Of a stretch of DNA of 64,000 nt, positions 18,610-26,010 are shown piece by piece. Numbering within the stretch: position 1 is the stretch's first letter; the number at the start of each line of letters is the position of its first letter. Both the position numbers and the translations under genes were made by a program. Source of the stretch: S015-6 sp964384945 (GTDB taxonomy: Bacteria; Desulfobacterota; DSWW01); assembly GCA_964384945.1 (NCBI GenBank), contig CAYLMK010000001.1:248001-312000 (forward strand), written 5' to 3'. The notes below the pieces were generated by a model. It was not told the origin of the DNA, did not search any database, and was given only the letters and a program-made list of their open reading frames with translations.

Positions 18610-19548
18610 TCAGAGTCGTTCCACGATCCGCAGCCTTGCGCTCCGCGCAAGAGGGTTGCGCGAGATCTCCTCCTCTCGCGGCCGCAGCACCTTCCGGCGA
18701 ACCTGCCGAAAGAGCGGGCTCGTCCTTCGCTCCTCCGCGACGGGAGCCTCGGTCGGCACAACCCCCTTCTCAAGGACGCGGAACCTCTGCTTGACGATAC
18801 GATCCTCGAGGGAATGAAACGAAAGGACGCAGCAGCGTGCACCCTGGTAAAGAAGATCGGGCAGGTCTGCCAGGAAACCCTCCAAGGCTTCCAGTTCCCG
18901 GTTGACCGCAATTCGAAGGGCCATGAACACGCGGGTCGCCGGATGAATCCGGGTGCGCCCGGCCTGCCGTGGAATGGCGGCCAGGACTGCCTGGACGAGA
19001 TCGCCCGTGGTCGAGAATCCGCCTCTCTCTACCCTTCTCCTTGCGATCGACCGCGCAATCCTACCGGCCCAACGCTCCTCCCCGTACCTGCGGAACAGGT
19101 GCGCAAGCCGGTCCTCGGGCAGGTCTGCCAGGAGTCGGCTTGCCGGGGTTCCGGACGACCGGTCCATCCGCATGTCCAGGGGTCCCTGCCTCGTGAAACT
19201 GAACCCCCGCTCCGGGCTGTCCAATTGCACTCTCGAAATGCCGAGGTCGAGCAGTGCGCCGTGCACCCTGGAAAGACCGTATCGTGAAAGGATCTCCCTG
19301 GCCTGCTCGTAACGGCCGTGCACGAGGACGGTCCGGTCGGCGAAGGGCGCCAGCCTCTGACGAGCGATCTCGATGGTTTCAGCATCCGTATCGATTCCGA
19401 TCACCCTCCCGGTGGGTGCGCTCCTCTCCAGAAGCGCCTCTGCATGCCCCCCGGTTCCGACGGTGCCATCCAGGTAAATCTTTCCCGGCGAAGGATCCAG
19501 GAATCCGACGACCTCCTCCAGCATGATCGGCGTATGGTAGCGATGCAT
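18610..19548 (-). CDS. rsmH: RsmH (MraW), 16S rRNA C1402 N4-methyltransferase
   Basis: SAM-dependent methyltransferase, 312 residues. HTPIMLEEVVGFLDP opens the protein, the SAM loop is DGTVGTGGHAEALL, and GALLDLGISRVQLDSPERGFSF and VLSFHSLEDRIVKQRF are highly characteristic. The ATG at 19548 is where homology begins; a longer reading frame would overlap mraZ. It is the second gene of the mraZ-led cluster. Confidence 0.97.
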   Translation of the reverse strand: MHRYHTPIMLEEVVGFLDPSPGKIYLDGTVGTGGHAEALLERSAPTGRVIGIDTDAETIEIARQRLAPFADRTVLVHGRYEQAREILSRYGLSRVHGALLDLGISRVQLDSPERGFSFTRQGPLDMRMDRSSGTPASRLLADLPEDRLAHLFRRYGEERWAGRIARSIARRRVERGGFSTTGDLVQAVLAAIPRQAGRTRIHPATRVFMALRIAVNRELEALEGFLADLPDLLYQGARCCVLSFHSLEDRIVKQRFRVLEKGVVPTEAPVAEERRTSPLFRQVRRKVLRPREEEISRNPLARSARLRIVERL

Positions 19549-19597
19549 CAGGATCCGGCATCTTTTTCCTATCCCGCTTGAGGCCGGTAGGAACGGT

Positions 19598-20059
19598 TCA
19601 GATTCCCTGCTTTTCGGCCAACCGGGCAAGTTCGTCCTCGAGTTCGGAAATCATGTCGCCCGTTGGCGTGAACCTCTCTACAAAACTGTCGCGATTCCAG
19701 ATCTCGAAGAATTCCATCATGCCGACAAAAAGCACCCTTTCCCCGAGCCCGGCCCGGTCGCGAAGCTCGGGGTGCACCAGGATCCTTCCCTGGGCATCCA
19801 CGGAGCAGTCCTGAGCCGATGAGAAGAGCATGCGTTTGAAATTATCCACTGCCCTATTGAACTTGTTGAATCGCTTGAGGTTTTCCTCCAGTCGCTCCCA
19901 TTCGAGCAGCGGATAGACCCGGATGCAGCCCGTCTCCCTCGGGGAGAGGACCAGCTGATCGTCATAATGGGCTCGAAGAATGTCGCGAAAGCGGGCAGGG
20001 ATGCTCACTCTTCCCTTCTTGTCCAGGGTGTGTGAGAATTGTCCGCGGAAGCCTGGCAT
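19598..20059 (-). CDS. mraZ: MraZ, transcriptional regulator of the division/cell wall cluster
   Basis: 153 residues with two SpoVT/AbrB-like halves: GQFSHTLDKKGRVSIPARFRD and DCSVDAQGRILVHPELRDRAG, each with the DxxGR signature. MraZ binds TGGGN repeats upstream of its own gene in E. coli and represses the cluster. Matching 10-base-spaced TGG repeats lie just upstream here. It is the first gene of the cluster. Confidence 0.96.
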   Translation of the reverse strand: MPGFRGQFSHTLDKKGRVSIPARFRDILRAHYDDQLVLSPRETGCIRVYPLLEWERLEENLKRFNKFNRAVDNFKRMLFSSAQDCSVDAQGRILVHPELRDRAGLGERVLFVGMMEFFEIWNRDSFVERFTPTGDMISELEDELARLAEKQGI

Positions 20060-20088
20060 GAGATTCCTGAGTTGGAGGATCGAGTCTA

Positions 20089-20113
20089 TACCAACTTATC
20101 CCACTCTGGGCCA
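20089..20113 (-). promoter_or_regulatory. Candidate MraZ operator (three TGG boxes, 10-base period)
   Basis: Read on the minus strand, TGGCC (20109-20113), TGGGA (20099-20103) and TGGTA (20089-20093) are separated by exactly 5 bases each, the spacing known for MraZ boxes. A further TGGGG overlaps the promoter spacer. They lie just downstream of the predicted transcription start, a repressing position. Only one box matches TGGGN fully. Confidence 0.5.
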
Positions 20114-20124
20114 CAGCATGGGCA

Positions 20125-20154
20125 ATTAAACCCCAACAGGGAAATCCGTGTCAA
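20125..20154 (-). promoter_or_regulatory. mraZ promoter
   Basis: Minus-strand TTGACA (20149-20154) and TTTAAT (20125-20130) are separated by 18 bases, about 65 bases upstream of the mraZ ATG. This is the only strong promoter-like element seen for the division cluster. Confidence 0.65.
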
Positions 20155-20295
20155 GCCATTTCTTCTTGTTTTTCTACTTTTTTCTACAAGGGGACGACTT
20201 GATCGGGGTTCGTACAGGGCGAGCGGGGTAACGGTAAGGCGCAGAGGGGTCGGAACCTTGGAAAACCGAAGGCGGGCGAACCCGGCAGGTTGCGT

Positions 20296-21501
20296 TCAGT
20301 AGAGCAGAAATCTCTCCCTCAGCATACGGAATTCCCGCAGTTCCTCTTCCCATTCCGGCTGCGCTCCGGCCGGGTCCTTCCCCTCTGCGACCCGTTCCCG
20401 GAGCCAGGACCCTCCGGCGAGCAGGTCGATCGCCGGCCTGTCCCTCTCGAATTCGTAAGGATCGCGCCTCCAGTCGAAGGCCTCGGGCCAAAGCCGGGCC
20501 GCGCAGTGAATGAGTCGAACGCCGGTCAGAAAAGGAAGAAATTCCTCCCGGTCGATGACGTGGATTTCCACGCCGCCGCAGGTCTCCCCTGCGTACTTGT
20601 GGAAGGTCGGCCGGAAACACAAGGGCCGGAATCGCACCCCGGGGAGCCCGAGGCCGTTCAGCGCCCGGGCGAACAGGGCCGGGTCGACCCAGGTCGCCCC
20701 CACAATTTCGAAGGGGCGCGTCGTTCCCCTGCCTTCGCTCAGATTCGTGCCCTCGAGCAAACAGCCGCCCGGATAGACGGTGGCCGTCGCCAAGGTAGGC
20801 ATGTTGGGAGAGGGAAGAATCCAGGGCAGCCCGGTCTGGTCGAACCACATGCCGCGTTCCCACCCCTCCATCGGCACGACCCGCAGCGGGCAGTCGATTC
20901 CGAACGCCTCGTTCATCATCAGGGCCAGCTCGCCGATTGTCATCGCGTGGCGTACGGGCAAGGGATATCGACCCACGAAGGATCGGAACTTCTCGGCCAC
21001 GAGATTTCCCTCGAGCATCGTCCCTCCGAGCGGATTCGGCCGATCGAGAACCCAGACCTCGACGCCTGCCTGTGCGCAAGCCTCCATGCAATGGGAGAGC
21101 GTGTAGACGTATGTGTAGTACCGGCTTCCCACGTCCTGCAAATCGACCAGCAGAACATCGACGCCCTGCAGCATTTCCGCAGTGGGCCGCAGCGATTCGG
21201 GCTCCTTGCCGTAAAGGCTGTGCACGGGCACTCCCTCAAGCCATGCGTCCTGTCGCCCCTCCACGCCCTCCTGGTCCTGGTGGGTGCCCATGAGCCCGTG
21301 TTCCGGGCTGAAGAGCGCCTTGATCTGAATCCCGGGAAGGAGATGGAGTGCGTCCCATGCGTACTCGATCCGGGAGGTCACGGAGGCGGCGTGTGCGAGC
21401 AAGGCGACTCCGGAGCCTTCAAGACTTCCCCTTTCCCGGTCGATCAGAACCTCCAAACCGGTACGAACCTTTCGGCCGGGCGATTTCCGGCTCCGCTTCA
21501 T
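20296..21501 (-). CDS. DUF1343 / NamZ-family exo-muramidase-like protein
   Basis: 401 residues of the DUF1343 family, whose Bacillus member NamZ is an exo-beta-N-acetylmuramidase that releases terminal MurNAc from peptidoglycan fragments. Motifs include LFSPEHGLMG, VDVLLVDLQDVGSRYYTY, WVLDRPNPLGG, PSPNMPTLATATVYPG and LEGTNLSEGRGTTRPF. No clear signal peptide is seen: the N-terminus is basic but not hydrophobic, so this copy may act in the cytoplasm, perhaps in wall recycling. It lies upstream of mraZ on the same strand, 236 bases away. The ATG at 21501 has GAGGGAG upstream. Confidence 0.87.
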   Translation of the reverse strand: MKRSRKSPGRKVRTGLEVLIDRERGSLEGSGVALLAHAASVTSRIEYAWDALHLLPGIQIKALFSPEHGLMGTHQDQEGVEGRQDAWLEGVPVHSLYGKEPESLRPTAEMLQGVDVLLVDLQDVGSRYYTYVYTLSHCMEACAQAGVEVWVLDRPNPLGGTMLEGNLVAEKFRSFVGRYPLPVRHAMTIGELALMMNEAFGIDCPLRVVPMEGWERGMWFDQTGLPWILPSPNMPTLATATVYPGGCLLEGTNLSEGRGTTRPFEIVGATWVDPALFARALNGLGLPGVRFRPLCFRPTFHKYAGETCGGVEIHVIDREEFLPFLTGVRLIHCAARLWPEAFDWRRDPYEFERDRPAIDLLAGGSWLRERVAEGKDPAGAQPEWEEELREFRMLRERFLLY

Positions 21502-21881
21502 CGCTCACTCCCTCGCCGGCGTTGTAAGGGGGAAGGTGTCCGCGCCCTTCCGACGGACCGCGCGGGCCTGGCCTTCCGCCGGACCAGGAAAAGGCAATAG
21601 CATAATTCCTCCCGCAGGGAAAGGGCACACGCGCAGGAGCGGAGGGAGCACCGCAAGAAGGATCGAGGATTCTCCGCGATTGCCGACCGTATCGCAAAGA
21701 TGCCATCGCAGGATCGTCAACCATCCCTTTGCCCTTTCGCCTTTCCCCTTTCGCCTCCGAAGAGACGGGGCGGGGGGAGCGATCGGTTGACTCGAGGCAT
21801 GGCTCCCGTATTATTTCAAGGTTTGGGGTCAAGTCACTTTTCCGCGGCGGGAACGAAACGCCTTTTTCAGAGGGTAACGGA
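21502..21881. other. Divergent intergenic region with polypyrimidine repeat
   Basis: 380 bases between the NamZ-like gene (minus) and cysC (plus). At 21724-21760 there is a CCCTTTGCCCTTT...CCCTTTCGCCTCCG string like that between murF and murD. A cysC promoter lies at 21787-21814. I found no supportable gene and no convincing promoter for the minus-strand gene. Confidence 0.6.
21787..21814 (+). promoter_or_regulatory. cysC promoter
   Basis: TTGACT (21787-21792), 16-base spacer, TATTAT (21809-21814); the ATG of cysC is about 60 bases beyond the expected start point. Confidence 0.55.
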
Positions 21882-22499
21882 ATGACAGCTGTGAAGAGCA
21901 CCAATATCACCTGGCACAAACCGCTGGTCACACAGGCGGACCGTGACCGGAGGAACGGGCACAAGGGCGTGGTCCTCTGGTTCACGGGGCTGCCCAGTTC
22001 GGGCAAGTCGACCTTGGCTCATCATCTGGAGAGAATCCTCTTCGAACAGGGTTGCAACGCCTATGTGCTCGACGGGGACAACATCCGACATCGACTCAAC
22101 AAGGATCTGGGGTTCACGGCCGAGGACCGTGCCGAAAACATACGCAGGATCAGTGAGGTGGCGAACCTGTTCTCGGATGCGGGGATCATCGTCATCTCCG
22201 CCTTCATCTCGCCTTACCGAAGGGACCGGGCCCAGGCCCGGAGCCTGAACGAGCCGGGGAGGTTCTTCGAGGTCTACTGCCGGTGCTCGCTCGAGGCCTG
22301 CGAGAGGCGGGATCCGAAAGGCCTCTATCTTCGTGCCCGAAAGGGAGAGGTGAAGGAGTTCACGGGCGTGTCGGCCCCGTACGAGGAACCCGAACGGCCG
22401 GAAATCGTCGTGGATACCGACAAGCAGAGCCTGGAGGAATGCGTATCGCAGATCCTCCGATTCCTTGAGAAGCAGGGGGTCATTCCCCCTGCTCCCTGA
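21882..22499 (+). CDS. cysC: Adenylylsulfate (APS) kinase
   Basis: Converts APS to PAPS with ATP, 205 residues. The P-loop GLPSSGKSTLAHHLE lies near residue 37, followed by LDGDNIRHRLNKDLGF, ENIRRISEVANLF and AFISPYRRDR, all typical of CysC. PEIVVDTDKQSLEECV forms the end. There is no fused sulfurylase domain. The gene stands alone with its own promoter, so its sulfate-activation partners are elsewhere. The 3' end of the coding region forms a perfect GC hairpin (22472-22492). Confidence 0.95.
   Translation: MTAVKSTNITWHKPLVTQADRDRRNGHKGVVLWFTGLPSSGKSTLAHHLERILFEQGCNAYVLDGDNIRHRLNKDLGFTAEDRAENIRRISEVANLFSDAGIIVISAFISPYRRDRAQARSLNEPGRFFEVYCRCSLEACERRDPKGLYLRARKGEVKEFTGVSAPYEEPERPEIVVDTDKQSLEECVSQILRFLEKQGVIPPAP
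22472..22492 (+). terminator. Hairpin at the 3' end of cysC
   Basis: GCAGGGGG and CCCCCTGC pair perfectly around a 5-base loop TCATT, inside the last codons of cysC. No T-run follows. A partial direct repeat AGAAGCAGGGGGTC recurs near 22575. Confidence 0.4.
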
Positions 22500-22720
22500 C
22501 CCCTGGTCCGTCCCGACGGCCAAGCCCTCAGGGGCCCTGGAACCGGCCGACAACCCGCCCGCCGATGCGACACAAGAGAAGCAGGGGGTCGCCGCGGAAT
22601 GCTTTCCTGCCCATCGCCATCGGGAAGGATCCTCGAAACAATCCAGAGACCGGCGCAATCCAATGATGGGGACGCAAGCCGGATCAAAACGGCGGACGAA
22701 CCAAGCGACCGGAGGCCTCG

Positions 22721-23452
22721 ATGAAGAAAGGAATCGGCGACCTGTTTCAGCAGGAGACCAAGTACGAGCGTGACCGGATGCCGGGGGGGACCCTGGATTG
22801 GTCCAGCCGACCGGAAACGTGCAAGCAGTACCCGGACAGGCCGCGACTGGCCCTTCCACCCCCGGAGACCCGCGGGGGAGCGCCCCTGTGGACGATCCTC
22901 TCACAGCGGAGGAGCGTGCGGGTTTTCCAGCCAAGGCCCCTTCGGGACGCCGAACTCTCGCAGATGCTCTGGGCGGCTCAGGGCGTCACGGCCGAACAGT
23001 CCGGATTCAAGTTCCGGACCGCGCCCTCTGCAGGAGCCCTCTATCCCGTCGAGACCTATCTCGTGGTCAACGACGTCTCCGGGATTCCTCAGGGAATCTA
23101 CCATTACAATGTCCCGGCGCACTGCCTCGAGCAGCTCCGGCAGGGAGACTACCGTGTGGCGATCGCCCGGGCCGCCTTGGACCAGAGGATCGCTTACGAT
23201 GCCGGCCTGGTCTTCGCGTGGACGGCCGTCTTCGAACGCTCCAAATGGAAGTACAAGCAGAGGGCCTACCGGTACGTCTACCTCGATGCAGGCCACATCG
23301 CCCAGACCGTGGCGATGGCCGCTGTTGCCCTCGGACTGGGCAGTTGCCAGATCGCGGCCCTCTACGACGAAGAGGTGAACGATCTGCTCGGGGTGGACGG
23401 AATCGAAGAAAGCGCTTTGTATCTCACGGTGGTGGGGAATCCTGACAAGTGA
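22721..23452 (+). CDS. SagB/ThcOx-type nitroreductase-family oxidoreductase
   Basis: 243 residues of the FMN-dependent nitroreductase fold. LSQRRSVRVFQPRPL is the FMN-phosphate-binding start, FRTAPSAGALYPVETYLVV and LDAGHIAQTVAMAAVALGLGS are the SagB-like signatures. SagB relatives oxidise azolines in peptide natural products, but no precursor or cyclodehydratase gene is nearby, so this is probably a solitary oxidoreductase of unknown substrate. The start has GGAGG five bases upstream. It is isolated from its neighbours by more than 200 bases upstream. Confidence 0.83.
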   Translation: MKKGIGDLFQQETKYERDRMPGGTLDWSSRPETCKQYPDRPRLALPPPETRGGAPLWTILSQRRSVRVFQPRPLRDAELSQMLWAAQGVTAEQSGFKFRTAPSAGALYPVETYLVVNDVSGIPQGIYHYNVPAHCLEQLRQGDYRVAIARAALDQRIAYDAGLVFAWTAVFERSKWKYKQRAYRYVYLDAGHIAQTVAMAAVALGLGSCQIAALYDEEVNDLLGVDGIEESALYLTVVGNPDK

Positions 23453-23542
23453 GGCCTGCGCAGGCTTGCTTCTCTTGCTCGGCCCCGGGCAGCCTGCCGG
23501 GATCGTGCGCTCGCCCTCTTTTCCGGATCGGTTTACGGGGCC

Positions 23543-24706
23543 CTACCGGAGAAGCTCCCGCGCAACGATCAGACGCCGGATCTCGGACGTGCCTGCGCCG
23601 ATCTCGTAGAGCTTCGCATCCCGCCACAACTTCTGAATCGGGTACTCCAGGCAGTAACCGTATCCGCCGTGGATCTGCACGCCGTCGGCGCAAATCCGTG
23701 TGGCAGCCTCCGCGGCGAAGAGGATCGCAGAGGCGGCAAGCTTGTCCAGCTCCGTGCCCTTGCCCCCCTTCTTCCCCTCCGGGCTGTCGGCGAACACCGC
23801 CGCCCGGTAGGCGAGAAGGCGCGCCGCCTCGGTCAGGGAGTACATGTCGGCAAGCTTCTGTTGGATCATCTGGAAAGAACCGATGGGGCGTCCGAACTGG
23901 TTTCGCTCCTTCGCATACCGGATCGAGTATTCGGTGGCCTGCTGCGCGATGCCAACAGAACCTCCCGCCAGGACGATCCGTTCGTAGGCGAGCCCCGACG
24001 TCATCACGTGAACCCCGTGGTTTTTCTCGTAGACGAGGTTCTCCTTGGGCACGATCATGTCCTCGAAGATGAGCTCGGCTGTGGGCGAGCCCCGCATCCC
24101 GCACTTCTTGATCTTCTTGGACACGGAAAAACCGGGGAAGGTATTCTCCACGATGAAGGCGCTGATTCCCTTCGCCTTCTTCTCCGGATCCGTCTTCGCA
24201 TACACAAGGATCGTGTTGGCGATGCTTCCGTTCGTGATGAACATCTTGGTTCCGTTCAGGAGGAAGTTATCACCCTGCTCCCGGGCCGTGGTTCGCAGCC
24301 CCATGGCATCCGAGCCGGCCTCCGGCTCTGTCAGACCCAGCGCTCCGACCTTCGAGCCCGCTGTCAGGTCGGGCAGGTACTTGGCCTTCTGCTCGGCCGA
24401 GCCGTTTTTGTAAATGTTGTTCGCGCAAAGGTTCGAATGGGCGGCATAGGTCATGGCCAGCCCCGGGCACACCCGGGACATCGACTCAACGGCCAGCAAC
24501 TGCATCAGGATCCCCTGGGCCGAGCCGCCGTATTCCTCGGCGATGGTGATGCCGAGGATGCCCAGTTCCCCCAGCTTCTTGAAGAAGTCGGGCGGCATCC
24601 AATCCTCTTCGTCGATCTTCTCCTGCATCGGCCCCAGCTCCTTCAAAGACCAGTCATAGACCATGTCCCGGAGCATTCTCTCTTCCATGCTGAGCTCAAA
24701 CTCCAT
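23543..24706 (-). CDS. Acyl-CoA dehydrogenase, isovaleryl-CoA dehydrogenase-like
   Basis: Flavin-dependent acyl-CoA dehydrogenase, 387 residues. GALGLTEPEAGSDAMGL and MFITNGSIANT are FAD/substrate-site signatures, and QIHGGYGYCLEYPIQKLWRDAK is the C-terminal signature. Two features point to the isovaleryl type: AYERIVLAGGSVG contains the Glu that serves as base in isovaleryl-CoA dehydrogenase, and the usual C-terminal YEG Glu position reads LYEIGAGTSEIRR as in that enzyme. This suggests leucine or other branched-chain acyl-CoA oxidation. No electron-transfer flavoprotein gene is adjacent. ATG at 24706 with GGGAGAGGAGAGG upstream. Confidence 0.9.
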   Translation of the reverse strand: MEFELSMEERMLRDMVYDWSLKELGPMQEKIDEEDWMPPDFFKKLGELGILGITIAEEYGGSAQGILMQLLAVESMSRVCPGLAMTYAAHSNLCANNIYKNGSAEQKAKYLPDLTAGSKVGALGLTEPEAGSDAMGLRTTAREQGDNFLLNGTKMFITNGSIANTILVYAKTDPEKKAKGISAFIVENTFPGFSVSKKIKKCGMRGSPTAELIFEDMIVPKENLVYEKNHGVHVMTSGLAYERIVLAGGSVGIAQQATEYSIRYAKERNQFGRPIGSFQMIQQKLADMYSLTEAARLLAYRAAVFADSPEGKKGGKGTELDKLAASAILFAAEAATRICADGVQIHGGYGYCLEYPIQKLWRDAKLYEIGAGTSEIRRLIVARELLR

Positions 24707-24799
24707 TCAGGACCTCTCCTCTCCCTTTCGGTTCGTGAACGATACGCCACGCAACGCCGAGGCGTTGGCTTCTCATCTGCTTTTCCCCACAAATACAAA

Positions 24800-24829
24800 A
24801 AGTTAGCAGAGCCCGGGTTTCACGGTCAA
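24800..24829 (-). promoter_or_regulatory. Candidate promoter of the acyl-CoA dehydrogenase gene
   Basis: Minus-strand TTGACC (24824-24829), 18-base spacer, TAACTT (24800-24805), about 90 bases upstream of the ATG. Confidence 0.4.
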
Positions 24830-24917
24830 TAGTCGGGCCTTTCCCTGCATCCTTCCGAACGCCGGGAGACGACCCCGTGCAATCCCCTCTCGCAGGGCCT
24901 CCGGCCGTTTCCATTTC

Positions 24918-24946
24918 TTGACAATCCGGGCCGCACGTACGAGGAT
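24918..24946 (+). promoter_or_regulatory. Candidate promoter of the DUF3467 gene
   Basis: TTGACA (24918-24923), 17-base spacer, GAGGAT (24941-24946); the -35 is perfect, the -10 weak. Confidence 0.4.
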
Positions 24947-25018
24947 CGCACCGGGCCGGGGGACCCGTTACCGACCGAACACCCCCCGCTGCCGGGCAAG
25001 CCGGAGGAGGGCGCAGGG

Positions 25019-25321
25019 ATGTCCGAACAAGGTCAAAAAGCGCAGAGACAGAGAGGGGTTCAAATCAAGATGCCCGAGGAGGTGGCGCGGGGGGCTTATG
25101 CGAACAGCATGGCCGTCTTTCATACCCGGGAGGAGTTCGTCATCGACTTCCTGAACGTATTCCCCCCGGCCGGCATCGCAACCGCCCGGATCATCACGAG
25201 CCCCGGACACGTCAAGAGAATCATTCGTGCCCTGCAGGAAAACCTCCGACGATACGAGGAGCGATTCGGCCCGGTGGAGGAGTCGACCCCTCCGGCCGGC
25301 GGCCCGATGGGCTATGCCTGA
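25019..25321 (+). CDS. DUF3467 protein
   Basis: 100 residues. The core GAYANSMAVFHTREEFVIDFLNVFP followed by ARIITSPGHVKRIIRALQENLRRYEERFG matches the DUF3467 family, small bacterial proteins without a known role. No membrane segment or signal peptide is visible. The start has GGAGGAGGGCGCAGGG just upstream. It converges on, and overlaps by 10 bases, the NTPase gene on the other strand, so antisense effects between the two transcripts are possible. Confidence 0.82.
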   Translation: MSEQGQKAQRQRGVQIKMPEEVARGAYANSMAVFHTREEFVIDFLNVFPPAGIATARIITSPGHVKRIIRALQENLRRYEERFGPVEESTPPAGGPMGYA

Positions 25322-25914
25322 CCCGCTGTCTTTCCGACAAGCTCGGGGCGAAGGTCCTCGAGTCTGTCCCGGATCTGCCGAAAGGCCTCCTGCTTTTTCT
25401 TCTCCAGGGATCCTCCCAGAAAAGCGTAGCAAGGATGCCCCTCGTAGACCCTCTGCAGGGCCCGCTCGATGGCAAGGGCACGCCCGTGCGGCTCCCGGCG
25501 TGCCGGGTTGTTGCCGACGTGTTCCCGGTAGAGGCGCGGATCCCGGATCACCTCCAACTGAAGAACCATATCGTAGCGGCGCAGCAAATCCTTCTGCGAC
25601 ACCCCCAAAAGGGAAAGGAGGCCGGGATAATAGGCAAGCCCGTCGAGCAGGCCCCTGTCGCAAAGGAGAAGGGACCCCTTCCGGAGAGCTTGCTCCTCGA
25701 GGGCGAGCTGTTCCCCGTATACGGCCCGCTGGAAGCGCTCCAGGCCCATGCTCCGCTCGGATCTGCCGGCGAGGATCAAGCGGGTGGCCGCCTCCGGCAC
25801 CTGGACCGCATGCGGGAAGGCCTCGCCCATGGCGCGCCAGACCTCGGTCTTTCCCGCGCAAGGCCCCCCGGTAACGACCACGCGAAAGGGATCTTTGCCG
25901 GTTTCGGGCTTCAT
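25312..25914 (-). CDS. AAA_28-type small NTPase / predicted nucleotide kinase-like protein
   Basis: 200 residues. The P-loop VVVTGGPCAGKTEVWRAMGE is at the N-terminus, VPEAATRLILAG follows, and LLLCDRGLLDGLAYYPG is the Walker B/lid-like region. This pattern (GGPCAGKT, then CDRG..DGLAY) is characteristic of the AAA_28 family, resembling NadR-type kinase domains. The substrate is not evident. The ATG at 25914 has AGGGAG upstream. It faces the MFS gene divergently with under 100 bases between. Confidence 0.8.
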   Translation of the reverse strand: MKPETGKDPFRVVVTGGPCAGKTEVWRAMGEAFPHAVQVPEAATRLILAGRSERSMGLERFQRAVYGEQLALEEQALRKGSLLLCDRGLLDGLAYYPGLLSLLGVSQKDLLRRYDMVLQLEVIRDPRLYREHVGNNPARREPHGRALAIERALQRVYEGHPCYAFLGGSLEKKKQEAFRQIRDRLEDLRPELVGKTAGQA

Positions 25915-26010
25915 GGGCGCTCCCTAACGACCGGACTCGTGCCCGATTTCCCTTCCGGCTCTTGAACATGCTATCTTCGCGGGCTCCGGATCAAAAACGG
26001 AAGGGACCCG

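Larger units (their letters stand above)
24707..25018. other. Divergent intergenic region
   Basis: 312 bases between the acyl-CoA dehydrogenase gene and the DUF3467 gene. It contains a candidate promoter for each (24800-24829 minus; 24918-24946 plus) and a short AT-rich patch at about 24780-24805. No gene is supported. Confidence 0.6.
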
